Assembly (NCBI GenBank): GCA_036971475.1
Contig: JBAIZL010000002.1
Location: 19,785,067 to 19,849,066, forward strand
From: Prosapia bicincta
Lineage: Eukaryota; Arthropoda; Insecta; Hemiptera; Cercopidae
DNA length: 64,000 bases
Direction: 5' to 3'
Below are positions 34,817 to 45,689 of the stretch, in pieces. Position 1 is the stretch's first letter; each line of letters opens with the position of its first letter. Both the position numbers and the translations under genes were made by a program. The notes under the pieces are model-generated. The model made no database searches and had not been told where the DNA came from. It was given only the letters and a program-made list of their open reading frames with translations.

Positions 34817-34855
<39 letters not shown>

Positions 34856-35038
34856 TAATAATAATATATGTTTTGGGTTTTTTGTTATAATTTAAATCTT
34901 GTAAAATAAATACATTATACTGAACAATATATTTCATTAAGGTATTTCTCCATTCGAAAAGTTTAGATAGGCTATTATAATTTTAAAATATTTGATTCAC
35001 TGAAAGCGTGGTTACTGTGAACAGATTTTATTCTATTG

Positions 35039-35076
<38 letters not shown>
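34817..35076. repeat. Two (TA)n microsatellites around unique sequence
   Basis: (TA)n at about 34817-34852 and 35041-35076; the latter borders a foldback. Confidence 0.92.
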
Positions 35077-35081
<5 letters not shown>

Positions 35082-35082
35082 T

Positions 35083-35330
35083 TCATAAATTAAAATATTT
35101 CAAATACAAGAATACTTTTAATGAATATATTTATTCGAAGCTTTTCGTCGATAAAATAGTACCAGCATCCAGGAAAAATAATTATCTAATCTTTATTAGA
35201 CAATTAGACAATTATTAACATTAGATATTTATTTTCGTGAAGATGCTGGTACTATTTTATCGGCGAAAAGCTTTGAATAAATATATTCATTAAAAGTATT
35301 CTTGTTTTTGAAATATTTTTTATTTAGAAC
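35083..35330 (+). repeat. Foldback, ~80 bp arms, hammerhead-like words
   Basis: Left arm about 35090-35170 and right arm about 35241-35325 are near-perfect complements over AAGAATACTTTTAATGAATA, TTTATTCGAAGCTTTTCG and ATAAAATAGTACCAGCATC. The right arm on + reads GTGAAGAT (35237-35244), GCTGG pairing with TCGGC (35245-35249 and 35260-35264), GAAA (35265-35268) and palindrome AAGCTT (35268-35273), then T. The left arm carries the mirrored version. Flanked by (TA)n and (TA)n(TG)n. Confidence 0.75.
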
Positions 35331-35369
35331 TATATTACAAGAAAACATATCACCATATTTAATAAATAA

Positions 35370-35371
<2 letters not shown>

Positions 35372-35447
<76 letters not shown>
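35372..35447. repeat. (TA)n(TG)n compound microsatellite
   Basis: TA to about 35413, then TG, running into the next element. Confidence 0.95.
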
Positions 35448-35450
<3 letters not shown>

Positions 35451-35616
35451 GAGACGGTCAAAAAGACCAAAAACTATCAATTTCTAGATTTTAAATGATT
35501 ACTGAAAAACGTATGTAATAGAGATTTAATTTTTTTAATACGGTACAAAAAGCAAACGAAGCGAATGCAAGGGTGGGACCAGAGAGATCGCTCACATAAA
35601 TAGAGGGGGTGTTGCC
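35448..35616 (+). mobile_element. Interspersed element with (GT)n tail, copy 2
   Basis: Second copy of the element at 34259-34436: GTTGAGACGGTC through GAGGGGGTGTTGCC, then a short (GT)n to about 35632. Confidence 0.75.
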
Positions 35617-35639
35617 GTGTGTGTGTGTGTGTTGATAAT

Positions 35640-36105
35640 TGTTCGTTAGGAGTTATGAAACAGCTGAAACTGTTTGTGAAAAGTTCATAAAAGAAATACT
35701 TCTCAAATGTAAATACAGAATGCGTTACTGTCGTGTAATTTAAATACACGCACGCGGAGTACACTTCCTCTTGATGACGTCAGTAAAATTATTTTCCTCT
35801 TATTTCCATATCAGGTGATGCAGTGCACTTCCGGTACAGTGAATAAATTAATAATTAAAACGGTCCCCTTGGCGTTTTATTCGCAGGTCGAAAAGAAACT
35901 GTTTAGCAAGTAAAAATATTTGCTTTTCAAATGTCTCTTCTATGTTTTAGACTGAATAATGAGAGACACTTAACTCAACTCTCTTAGTACTCAGCTCTTG
36001 TTGCTTTATTTCTGTTTTATAAGCACATTCGAACATTCCCAGTACATACATACACTAGGTACTTGATACTACATAATTACCTTAATTACTAGATAATACT
36101 ACATA
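35640..36105. other. Non-coding stretch, nothing recognised
   Basis: Includes TGATGACGTCAG at about 35773. No gene or repeat recognised. Confidence 0.4.
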
Positions 36106-36118
36106 ATTGATAAATTCT

Positions 36119-36315
<197 letters not shown>

Positions 36316-36329
36316 TAAGTTATGTATTT

Positions 36330-36862
36330 ATGTATATCCTTCTATCTATTTATCCACATATTTATCTATTTACCTATCTATCTATATATTTGTTGTCTGT
36401 TTATCTACCTAAATATTTGTCTGTTACCTAAATATTTGACTATCTATGTATCTCTTCATCTAATATTTCACTGTCTGTCAATTTATCTATTTATATATTT
36501 GTCTCTCTGTCTATTTATCTATCTAAATACTTATATATCTATTTACCTATCAATCTATATATTTGTTGTCTTTCTATTTATCTGCCTATACATTTGTCTG
36601 TCTGTCTATCTATTTATCTATCCATCTATTTGTTAATCTTTATATTTGTCTGTCTGTCTATCTACATATTTGTCTGTCTATTTATTTATCTATCTACTTA
36701 TCTAGCTATTTATCTACTTAACTATCTATCTTTATATTTGTAGTCCGTCCATCCATCTATTTATCTGTCTTTCTGTATATTTATCTATCATCTATAAATC
36801 TATATATTTGTCTGTTAGTCTTTCTATATATGCATTTGTTTGCTTGTCTATCTATCTATTAT
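36330..36862. repeat. Degenerate (TCTA)n/(TCTG)n tetranucleotide array
   Basis: More than 500 bp of TATCTATTTATCTATC- and TTTGTCTGTCTGTC-type words. Leu/Ile/Tyr-rich frames reading through it are artefacts of the repeat. Confidence 0.93.
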
Positions 36863-36869
36863 TGCAATA

Positions 36870-39090
36870 CTGAATTTGTTTTAAATTACGTGTTCTGACA
36901 AGCATAATTTCGACACCATTAGTTAACAGATGTATTACAGATGTTACAGGTGAATGTAACGGGGACAGTTTATGATCGGGTAAAGTGTACACTTATCTCA
37001 GACTATGAGACCCCTTTTCTAATACTCAACATAATCCCCTTTTTATCCCCCATATCCCCTATTATAGTATTCATAATTATTTGATTTAAAAGCAAAGAAA
37101 AATATAGGAAAATGTCAAACAACAAATCTGAACATTAGATGCTCACTTTATGAGGCAAAGATGAAAAATGGTCCGGAGGGTGGATTGGTATAGGGTGCTT
37201 TTGTAATCGCAAGGCTCGTCGGTGTAAACTTTGACTTACCCCGTCAAAGTATGCATTAGGTGCGGTTGTGTGTAAGGGTCGAAACGTTTCCCACCACTTT
37301 CTTAGATAGCTTAGTAGGTTTTTATAAATACTGAGCTTCACCAGGATAAGGTCTCTCTCTCTCTGCCTCTCTCTCTCTCTCCTTCTCTGTTGTTTTGTAA
37401 TCTATCTTCTTTATCCCTCTCTGCGCTTCAAACCCTATCAGAAGCTGATTCGAAAAATGTCGAATTATTTGCAGACCTAGTTCATAAATTATATGTATAT
37501 TTTATATTTCAATAATATAGAAACAAGTGACCTTAGTGGGTATAATACTTTTTTTTCTTAATCCAATCGTACTTGATCAAATGGTCGTTGTTTAGAAGCA
37601 TCGTATATTCAGAGACCTCAATAAGTAACGGTAATAGCACGACAATAAAACTCTATGAAAGCTAATGACTTTCCATCCCCTTCATAAAGATATTCAATAT
37701 AAAATAAACTTATGGAACATGTATTAATACTAACAAAAGAAAATGAAACATATACAAAATATTAAAAATGTCAACTAAACTTGTAATTTTGAGTCTAAAA
37801 TGGTCTGCTGACCACTTAAATTTTATTATTGCCTAGTGGGAATAATGTATTAAAACACCACTCCTTCATGGGAACTGAAAAATTGGCCCGCTATCAGTAG
37901 GGTTTCTTAAAATGGATGCTTTCATAAGGGGTGGTTAAATACATAGCAATTTTATCCATATTTATCTCATACATCTATTTGCAAACAAAGTTGATACAGT
38001 ACGGCTTCAATATTAACCAAACTTTTCAAAAATAATGCATTTTTATTTAGTATTTATGTACCAAGAAAAAACATTCAAGGATAAAGTTGATGAGCCGGAA
38101 ACACTTTAATTTAAAAACGAAAAACTTCTTGCGGAAAATCTTTAAGCTTATAGTGTTTCTGATTTAAAAACAATATTATTCATAAATCTGTAAAATTGTG
38201 AAAACACAATGTGGAAAAAACATTATTTTTAGAAATACTTCTGAAACAATGGGTAACAATATAAATAAAAGTTTATTGTTGTTTTGAAAAAAATGTCACG
38301 TTCTAACCACAATGACTGCAACGAGTTCCTTAACCCTATCACACGAGGAAGAGCAATGTCCATGTTATTGGGATTTCACAAACCACTAAACGCTGATTTC
38401 ACACGTTTATCCATTCCCCTAAGCTTTGGCATGTCCCAATAAAACATTGATTTAGTTTTCTCTGCTTGTGTATTTAGTTGTACATAGCTCCGTAGGGTAG
38501 CGCTGGCAGCGCTTATCTTACCACCTGCGATAACTGTTGAGTTCCAACCCGTGCAATAACAAAATATCTTTTTATTACACTCCTTCTCCCTAAACAGAGG
38601 GAACATTTTTTCACAAAAGTGAAGTTTTGTACATAACTTAATAATACAACTACTGCTTAAACAAAATGCAAACATAAGTTGACTGTAAGGAGCGCACACA
38701 ATAGGCATCATTTCCAGTAGATTTACGTCCGTTTAAAGGGTAAATAATAATAATTTATCTAGAATAAATAGTGAGAAAATCAAAATCATAGTTAATTAAT
38801 TGTGCGTTCGGTACAGAAAATAGCAATGTATACATATACAGTAACCTCGCTTTCAGTCAATCAAATATTTAGAAATTATAATAGCCTACATATTCCTTTC
38901 CAATGAAGAAATAATTAAATGGAATGTATTGTTGAGTATAATGAATTATATTACAAAATAAAAGTTATAAAAACTTAACCCTAAGCATTTATTAATAATA
39001 TTTTATGGTAAAATATTATTTGAAATATAATCCCCTCCCCGCCTCACAGACACATATACAAGCAGACACACGCAAAATACACACACTCAC
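36870..39090. other. Non-coding stretch; short CT tract, no gene recognised
   Basis: A CT-rich tract lies at about 37353-37390. The 111-codon minus frame at 38711-38376 has no recognisable motif; inside it is a small AGCGCT-GGC-AGCGCT dyad (about 38500-38514). Confidence 0.4.
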
Positions 39091-39094
39091 ACAC

Positions 39095-39096
<2 letters not shown>

Positions 39097-39169
<73 letters not shown>

Positions 39170-39170
39170 T
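39097..39170. repeat. (TA)n(GA)n compound microsatellite
   Basis: TA to about 39125, then GA to about 39169. Confidence 0.95.
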
Positions 39171-39179
39171 TATATATTA

Positions 39180-40267
39180 AAAAATAAGGTATAACTACAT
39201 TTTGCATATAATATTTACAATATGATGATACCATTAATTAATTTTTCTCTATTTTAATATAAATTTGAACATAATAATTATAATATATTATTTATAAATA
39301 GAAAGCTTCATTAGATATATATTTATTGTAAATAAATATCAAATACAATTTTAATACTTGACGCACAATAAATAATTATTTGGTATTTGGATAACTCAAA
39401 CAACAATATTATGTAAAATAGTTAGGTGAGATGAACGTTGGAAACAAAATGAGTTGTTTTGACACGTTGTCAAGTGGAATGAAATGTAGCCGTAAATTTC
39501 CACTCGTTTTAGGATTTAACGTATTTAAAATGTCCTGTAATCACGAACAGGCAGCTCATAATTCGCAAAGCTTCGGTTTAGTTTTCGTAGCAAGTATATA
39601 AATAGTTTTCCTTAGTGAATATTTAAGTTTCTCATACTAGACTGAGGAAGAAATTTTAAAACTGATTGATCCAAATATTGTGGGGTAGTACAATGTAATC
39701 CAAATACAAACACAGTGACTTTTTAAAAATTTTTAAATAATTTTTATTTTACTCGTATAAAAATAATATATTTTTTAATTTTAATGTATTGTACCCCTTT
39801 ATGATATGGATGAAATGAAGTTTTAACCTTATAGAACTATATTAATAACCTAATTATTGATAATAATCTTGTTTAATTTCTTCAAAAATATTGTTAATTA
39901 TAATAGTGGTAAATTGTTATACAAGCAAGACTATTTGTAATACTATAATAAATTTGATTACAAAAACCAAGATGGTGTAATATCCCCCATACATAACTAT
40001 AATTTTAGTTTCAGCACTTATTTCAAAATAAACGTTTTAAAATAAACTTCTTATTTAAAAATCAAATTAAAAACAAGAGGTGTAAAATTAAAAAAAATTA
40101 TCTAATGATACTGTAAAAGCTTCACAATGTTGAGATTTAGCAACACGATATGGTAAGAAAAAGGATTTTATAAACAGGGGAAGGTTTAAAAAAACATTAG
40201 TGAGATATTAGGTATTACCAATGACGGATGGTAAATGTTATTCAATTTCTTCTACTAGTTCACAATC

Positions 40268-40270
<3 letters not shown>
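39180..40270. other. AT-rich stretch, nothing recognised
   Basis: No ORF or clear repeat. Confidence 0.4.

Positions 40271-40341
<71 letters not shown>
40271..40341. repeat. (TA)n microsatellite
   Basis: About 71 bp of perfect TA. Confidence 0.95.
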
Positions 40342-40344
<3 letters not shown>

Positions 40345-40354
40345 TGTTCAAATT

Positions 40355-40760
40355 TTCATCCGTTATTAAAATACTTTTTATTCATCCACTCAAGTTGAGA
40401 TAAATATTTTTTAAACTTGTAGTGGATGACAATTGACGTTAATACAGTTTTTTGAAATATTAGTTTATTAATTTAAATAATTAATTATATTTTTATGTGG
40501 GGAAAAAATGTTTCACAAAAGGGGCAAGGTATGCAATATATTTACTCCTTAACATTTGCCTTAAACTAAGTGATAACATATGATCTCATAAAACAACTGT
40601 TTAATCGCATAGGTTATGTTACTTATTTACATTTATTGTAATTATGTAATAAAAATCATCTAGAACGGTTTGTTTTATTGAACTAAATAGGAAATGACTT
40701 CAAAGAATTTTTGTTTATATTACCTGATTTTGGAAATTAAAGAACGAATAAAATTAATAA
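40355..40760 (+). repeat. Dispersed AT-rich repeat, copy 1
   Basis: Matches 50000-50420 in order: CACTCAAGTT, TGGATGACA(A/T)TTGA, AATAATTAATTA-type words, GGGGCAAGGTATGCAATATA, GTGATAACATATGAT, AACAACTGTTTAATCGCATAGG, TTTTGTTTATATTACCTG. Partial relatives are at 29640-29770 and (inverted) 31080-31340. Family unknown; no ORF. Confidence 0.7.
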
Positions 40761-40769
40761 ATTTTCTTG

Positions 40770-42345
40770 CTAGCAAGGAACGCGTTTTCTCAGATTAGGT
40801 TTATTAAACATTTATCGCGACTTTGACGTAATAGTAAAGATTTAGCGAGAGGATGATGTTAAACGATCAATAGAAACAATAATCACAGAAGAGTTCGAAC
40901 ATTTACCAACAACAGGAGGTAAATGTTAGGTTTCACTGACATTTATTATATAAACCTCACTATAACATTATTATTATTAAGGTAAATTATTCTTTATATC
41001 TACCATTTTTTCTTTTACAATTATTTTCTTTAAACTGTCGTTTCTATCTATTTTTGATTTAGGTGTATTTATGGTCCCTCAAGCATTTTTGCTTCTGTTT
41101 CAATTTTGCTAATTACCAACTTTTTCTTGGACATTTAGCGTGAACAGTGTACAATGACGTTCGGTTATATTGTGATACATCACTTGATCATTTAAACAGT
41201 TTTTCTCAGATACATTATACAGACAGGATTCTTATAATCCCCACATAAAATATTTCGCGCCTAAATTTATGTTTCCACACCAATTATTTAAAATTCCAAT
41301 GTCATGGATCCATTATTGAATTCTCATTATCTTTCAAATTGCAACTCAACTCCATTGATAACCGTTAGATTCTTCCGGTTTAGTTTTGCACGAACTGCGT
41401 GTAGCGATTGCTGTTCCATCCTGGACGGTCGACCTTCTTTTCAAAAGTCACTTTTTTAACCTGTCTTGGAAATTATCTCCTATAGCAATTCATGTAAGTG
41501 TTAAAAATAAAATTAAAACATTCGTGCTACGATAATTTCATTCAGACAACTCCTTTAATTTTTATGAGCGTAATGGAAAGTGTGTCCATAAAGATTCTAG
41601 AAATATGCCTCTAAGGTTGATAATAAAATTTTACTCAAAGACCATAAAATGTTACATTACTATAATTTAGGGTTTTTACAAGTATTTGACTGTCCAATGC
41701 CATGAGTAAATTAATTGAAATTGAATAATTATAGAGAAGTGTCTAAACCAACTTGAGTTTAAATCAGTCGAAGTGTTCAGTTTTACTGCAAGTTTACAGC
41801 CCATTGAAATGCCAAGGTGCAAGATGGCTTCGGTGAAACTAATCAAATCGTCTAATAGTAAGACAAGGTAACTAGGTAGTTGTGTTCAAGAAATACTCTC
41901 TAAAAACTTTAATATTTTTACTATTTCCAACTTTGAATCGATGTAATTTTGTTTATTTAGTATAATATGTTTCATGATAAGGCTGTATATTTTATATTCT
42001 TTAGCTCATCTAAATTTCGTGACAGGTTTACGTTTATATGTGTAAAATAAATATTGATTTTACTCACGTAAATACTCAGTAAATACTTTTAACATAGCCT
42101 CAAGTGAAATATAATTAAAATAGGAATCATAACATAAACCATATAAATTTCAAAATGACGTAAGTGTGATTGTATTACAACTTTATTAATGAAAATGGTG
42201 GTTCAAAAATAGCGCCGCTTTTTAAACGGTTGCTAAATTTTTGTTTATTGGTTCGCCACAATGTTTGTCCTCGTTTCTCTTTTTGGAAACATTCCGATTT
42301 TTTTTGGAACAGCTGATATCTTTTTCATTCTTGCATTATTTGTCT
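40770..42345. other. Non-coding stretch, nothing recognised
   Basis: No ORF over 60 codons and no repeat noticed. Confidence 0.4.
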
Positions 42346-42349
42346 AAAC

Positions 42350-42774
42350 ATGGTTAAGTTTACTTTTGCGGAACGAGTTGTAATCGTTAAAACATTTTGT
42401 CAGAGTGGAGAGAGTTATGAGGCTACTGTCAGGTGACTTCGCGGTACTCTAGGACGTAATGAAGCGCCGAATGAATCAACAGTTCACAGACTCATGAAGT
42501 AGTTCTTTTTGATGTGTTCAACAGTCGATCTTAAAAATCCTGGACAACGTCGTTCTGCTAAACAGAACAGAACATTGCGTTGGTTCGTGATAGTGTGGCT
42601 GTTAGCCCAGCAAAATCAGTACGTCGCTTTCTCAACAATCAGGTTTAAGATGTTTTTCTGTATGCTGAATTCTTTGATACTATCTCCATTATCACCCCTA
42701 TAAAATTCGGTAGACGCAAGAATTGAAAGTTGCAGATCACCAGAAGAGACGACAGTTTGTTCCCTGGGTATTTA
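42350..42774 (+). pseudogene. Mariner-type transposase relic (HTH region)
   Basis: From an ATG the + strand reads MVKFTFAERVVIVKTFCQSG and then RGTLGRNEAPNESTVHRLMK after a stop. This is the N-terminal helix-turn-helix seen in mariner-like transposases carrying the DUF4817-type domain. A second frame continues STVDLKNPGQRRSAKQNR (compare GRPRSARTEEN of the family). After a further shift comes HPYKIR, stop, TQELKVADHQKRRQFV (compare HPYKVQLTQELKP). At least three stops or frameshifts interrupt it and the DDE catalytic domain is missing, so it is inactive. Confidence 0.75.
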
Positions 42775-42779
42775 ATTAC

Positions 42780-43474
42780 AAATATTTCAACAACAAGATT
42801 ATTTAAAAAAAATGCTCGAAGCTTTTCATCAATTCAATGTAGCGAAACTCGAATTGAATGATCAGGAGTTTCGCACACTGAAAACAAGTGAAACTAACTA
42901 AATCTTTATATAGTCAGTAACAAAGAATAAAATAAATAACAATAATAACTTCCCCTGTAATTTATTTTAGTTTATATGGTTACTTATAAATGTAAAAATA
43001 TTATAATGTTTTCAAACCTAAAATGTGGAAAATGCATGGTTATGAAATAGGATCTAGAAGTTAGAACTATTAAATTTAATTACTGTTTTAGAATATCACT
43101 TAAATTTAATTAAATCGCTTCACTACTTTTAAAGTGCTCTAAGTAAAGTTTAGTATTTTAAAATAAATATTTAAAGTTTGGTAATTAAAAGTTTTTCTAA
43201 TTTTAAAGGGATCGTTTTGAATTACTTATTAAAAAAAAAAACAAGTAGTGAAATAGATCCTTTTTTTATTGTTAAGCCACGTAAATATTGGTGGGTAAGT
43301 ATTTCTCGCGATTCGCACTCATCTATAATTACAATGGGATATTAAAGTCCTTCCTAAGATGAAGTAAATAATTAACCACAGAAATGCAACCGCAGATATG
43401 AGCGTTTTAAAGGCCGTAAAGTCGTGAAGCGTGGTAAGTGTCTTCCTTTAATATTAAAGGAGAATAAAGTGTTT
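42780..43474. other. AT-rich stretch, nothing recognised
   Basis: No ORF or repeat; may include decayed flank of the mariner relic. Confidence 0.4.
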
Positions 43475-43872
43475 GTAAGCCCAATAGGGCAACTGCGTTG
43501 TAATACCCCTGCCTGGTTGTAGCGCCAGAGGGGGACTGAGTTGTATTGCCCCTCCTATAACAAGGAGGGGCTACAGCCCTTGAGGGGAAATGCGCTGTAT
43601 TCCCCTGCCTTTTTTAAGCCCCAGACTGCTACTGCGTTGTATTTCCTCTTGTTTTTGTAGCAACAGACGTTGGACTGCGTTGTATTCCCCCTGCCGTGTC
43701 ATAGCCCCATAGAGGGACTGCGTAGTATTGCCTTTTTCCTCTTCTAAAGCCCAGTTTCTGACTTCGTTGTATTTCCCTAGCCCTGTTAGGACCCAGAAGG
43801 GGAATGCGTTGTATTGCCCCTGCTTTGTTTAAGACCCAGTTTGCGACAGCGTTGTGTTTTCCTCGGTTTGGA
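43475..43872. repeat. GC-richer ~43 bp minisatellite, 9 units
   Basis: ACTGCGTTGTATTCCCCTGCC-type words start at about 43490, 43527, 43588, 43630, 43673, 43718, 43761, 43804 and 43846, mostly 42-45 bp apart. The linker resembles TTGTAGCCCCAGAGGG. The 96-codon minus frame (43919-43629) is a product of the repeat. Confidence 0.85.
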
Positions 43873-44630
43873 AAAAAATACACAGGTTGACAAAAAGCAT
43901 TTACTCCCTCATTAAACAATTATTTTAATGAATAAGGCCAGTTGTAAAATTAAATAATCTACAGCGTAAAGGGTTGAATAGGGAGCAGAAATGATTTGTG
44001 TTTAAAAAGGGAGGGTTTTTATTGGAGCAAATATCGCTCCTAATAAATTGTGCCGCGTTGCGTAAATCTGGAATTATCTGTAATGATAGCTTTGGAAAAT
44101 GGTTTGGGCGAGTCGATTTAGGTTGTACAACACGCTTATCGTGTCTATTTTCATTCATTCATTACAGTAGCAAAGCAGACAAGTTAAAGATGGCTGCAAA
44201 CAATGTATAACTGAACGAGTGGAAATGTCAAAATACGTTGTTCCGTAAGTAGTTAAATGGACTGCCATCTGTGAACGAGATTTAAAACTAATGGACATTG
44301 GCCCAATTAAAAAACGTTTACTTAGGACGTTCTGAAACGCTTTTAAGTGTGAGACTGTTAACCGATGCGCGAATGTAAAGGGATAGAGAGTTTGGAGTAA
44401 ATGTTTGATTCTTAATAACCTAACAAATAGGTAACGTTTGAAAAAGGAAATAGGCGAAATCAATACTGAAATTAAGTTGTAATGAAATAGTTTTTTCCTT
44501 GTAGTTTTGCGACAGTATTTCTACTATAGCTCGATAACATCAGGGACACTCCGGGTTTAGGACGCCCAACACATTTATCTTTGTTCAGGAAGACTGAATT
44601 GAACAGAAGAATTGTTGAGTATGTTTGTAA
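43873..44630. other. Non-coding stretch, nothing recognised
   Basis: Overlapping 70-102 codon frames on both strands have no recognisable similarity. Confidence 0.4.
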
Positions 44631-44634
44631 CCTT

Positions 44635-44669
44635 CTGATGATGCTAACTGTGTTGGCGAAATGTACATC
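44635..44669 (+). ncRNA. Hammerhead-like core motif (isolated)
   Basis: CTGATGA (44635-44641), T, perfect six-pair stem GCTAAC/GTTGGC (44643-44648 and 44652-44657, one G-U) with loop TGT, GAAA (44658-44661), self-complementary ATGTACAT (44661-44668) and C at the expected cleavage position (44669). Flanking stem I is weak here (CCTT against ATGG with a mismatch). Sequence and order match the core at 46456-46490. Confidence 0.45.
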
Positions 44670-44679
44670 ATGGGTGTTT

Positions 44680-45685
44680 AGATATTTGTAGCAAGGGTTA
44701 TTGTTATTTATTAATCATTGTTCAGGAAGTTCTACAGTTTAATTTCACTGTCCACAATATTCCGAGTGCAACTATGCTCATAGTAATCAGAGACTTAGAT
44801 ATGAGTATCTCAGGAAAATGACGTAGCTTTGACACTATTCTCTGTTGTCAAAATGGCTAGCAGGAGTTTCGCGAAATTAAATGACCTCAAAAAGCCTCCT
44901 GTTTTTGGTAAAGTTAGGATCTTATAATTCAAGGTAGTGAAATGTTTACCCTGAAATTTAAAAACAAACACACACAGTTGTAACCTTCTACTCTTACTCG
45001 ACAAGATAAATTAAAATAAGTGTACTGCAATTTTGCCAGTGACAGATACCGCTGCAAGCATTGGGCAACGATCACACTTCCTACAAAACACACCAAACAC
45101 TAATGCTACTAGTAGAGCAACAGTGAACTACGCGTAATTAATGCGACACCAAATCCATCTCACATTTCTAGATATACTTTCACTAAAAAAGATGTATATT
45201 ACTTTCAACTTGTTCAATATCATAAATGTGTCGTCTCTTTTATCTATATTAATGGGTTACCTAGAGAACATTTTCTTCGAACTCATGTAGCATCGGTAAA
45301 AAGTTAAACAAAACTGGATTCTCATAAATAGCAAAGCATTTTACTTCCGAGATTTCTTTTTTTATTTCGAAGAGACTTGTATAGAGGACAAGAAGATGCA
45401 TTATGTATTCGCCTGGGAGTACTGTGTAACGTAAATAACGCGTTCAGTTTTACTCGAATTTAAATCACCGAAGGTACGACTCTTGCGAAATAACAAGTTT
45501 TAAATCTTTTGATAAAGGCGTGAATAGATTATTTCAATTGACGAGACCGGTGGAGAATTTTAAATAAGAAGAACGTCTCTGAAAATATTTAAAACGGAAA
45601 ACTTACGTTAAAATGTGAATAAATATTAGAGTACAGTTTGGATTAAAATTAGGATGAATCGTTTCACTAGGCTTGTTTTACAGTG
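44680..45685. other. Non-coding stretch, nothing recognised
   Basis: No ORF with similarity and no repeat. Confidence 0.4.
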
Positions 45686-45689
45686 TCAC

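Noticed and set aside
38376..38711. 111-codon minus frame
   Set aside because: No recognisable motif; Cys and Ser content unremarkable for chance.
43629..43919. 96-codon minus frame resembling a repeat protein
   Set aside because: It mirrors the 43 bp minisatellite; codons drift with the repeat.
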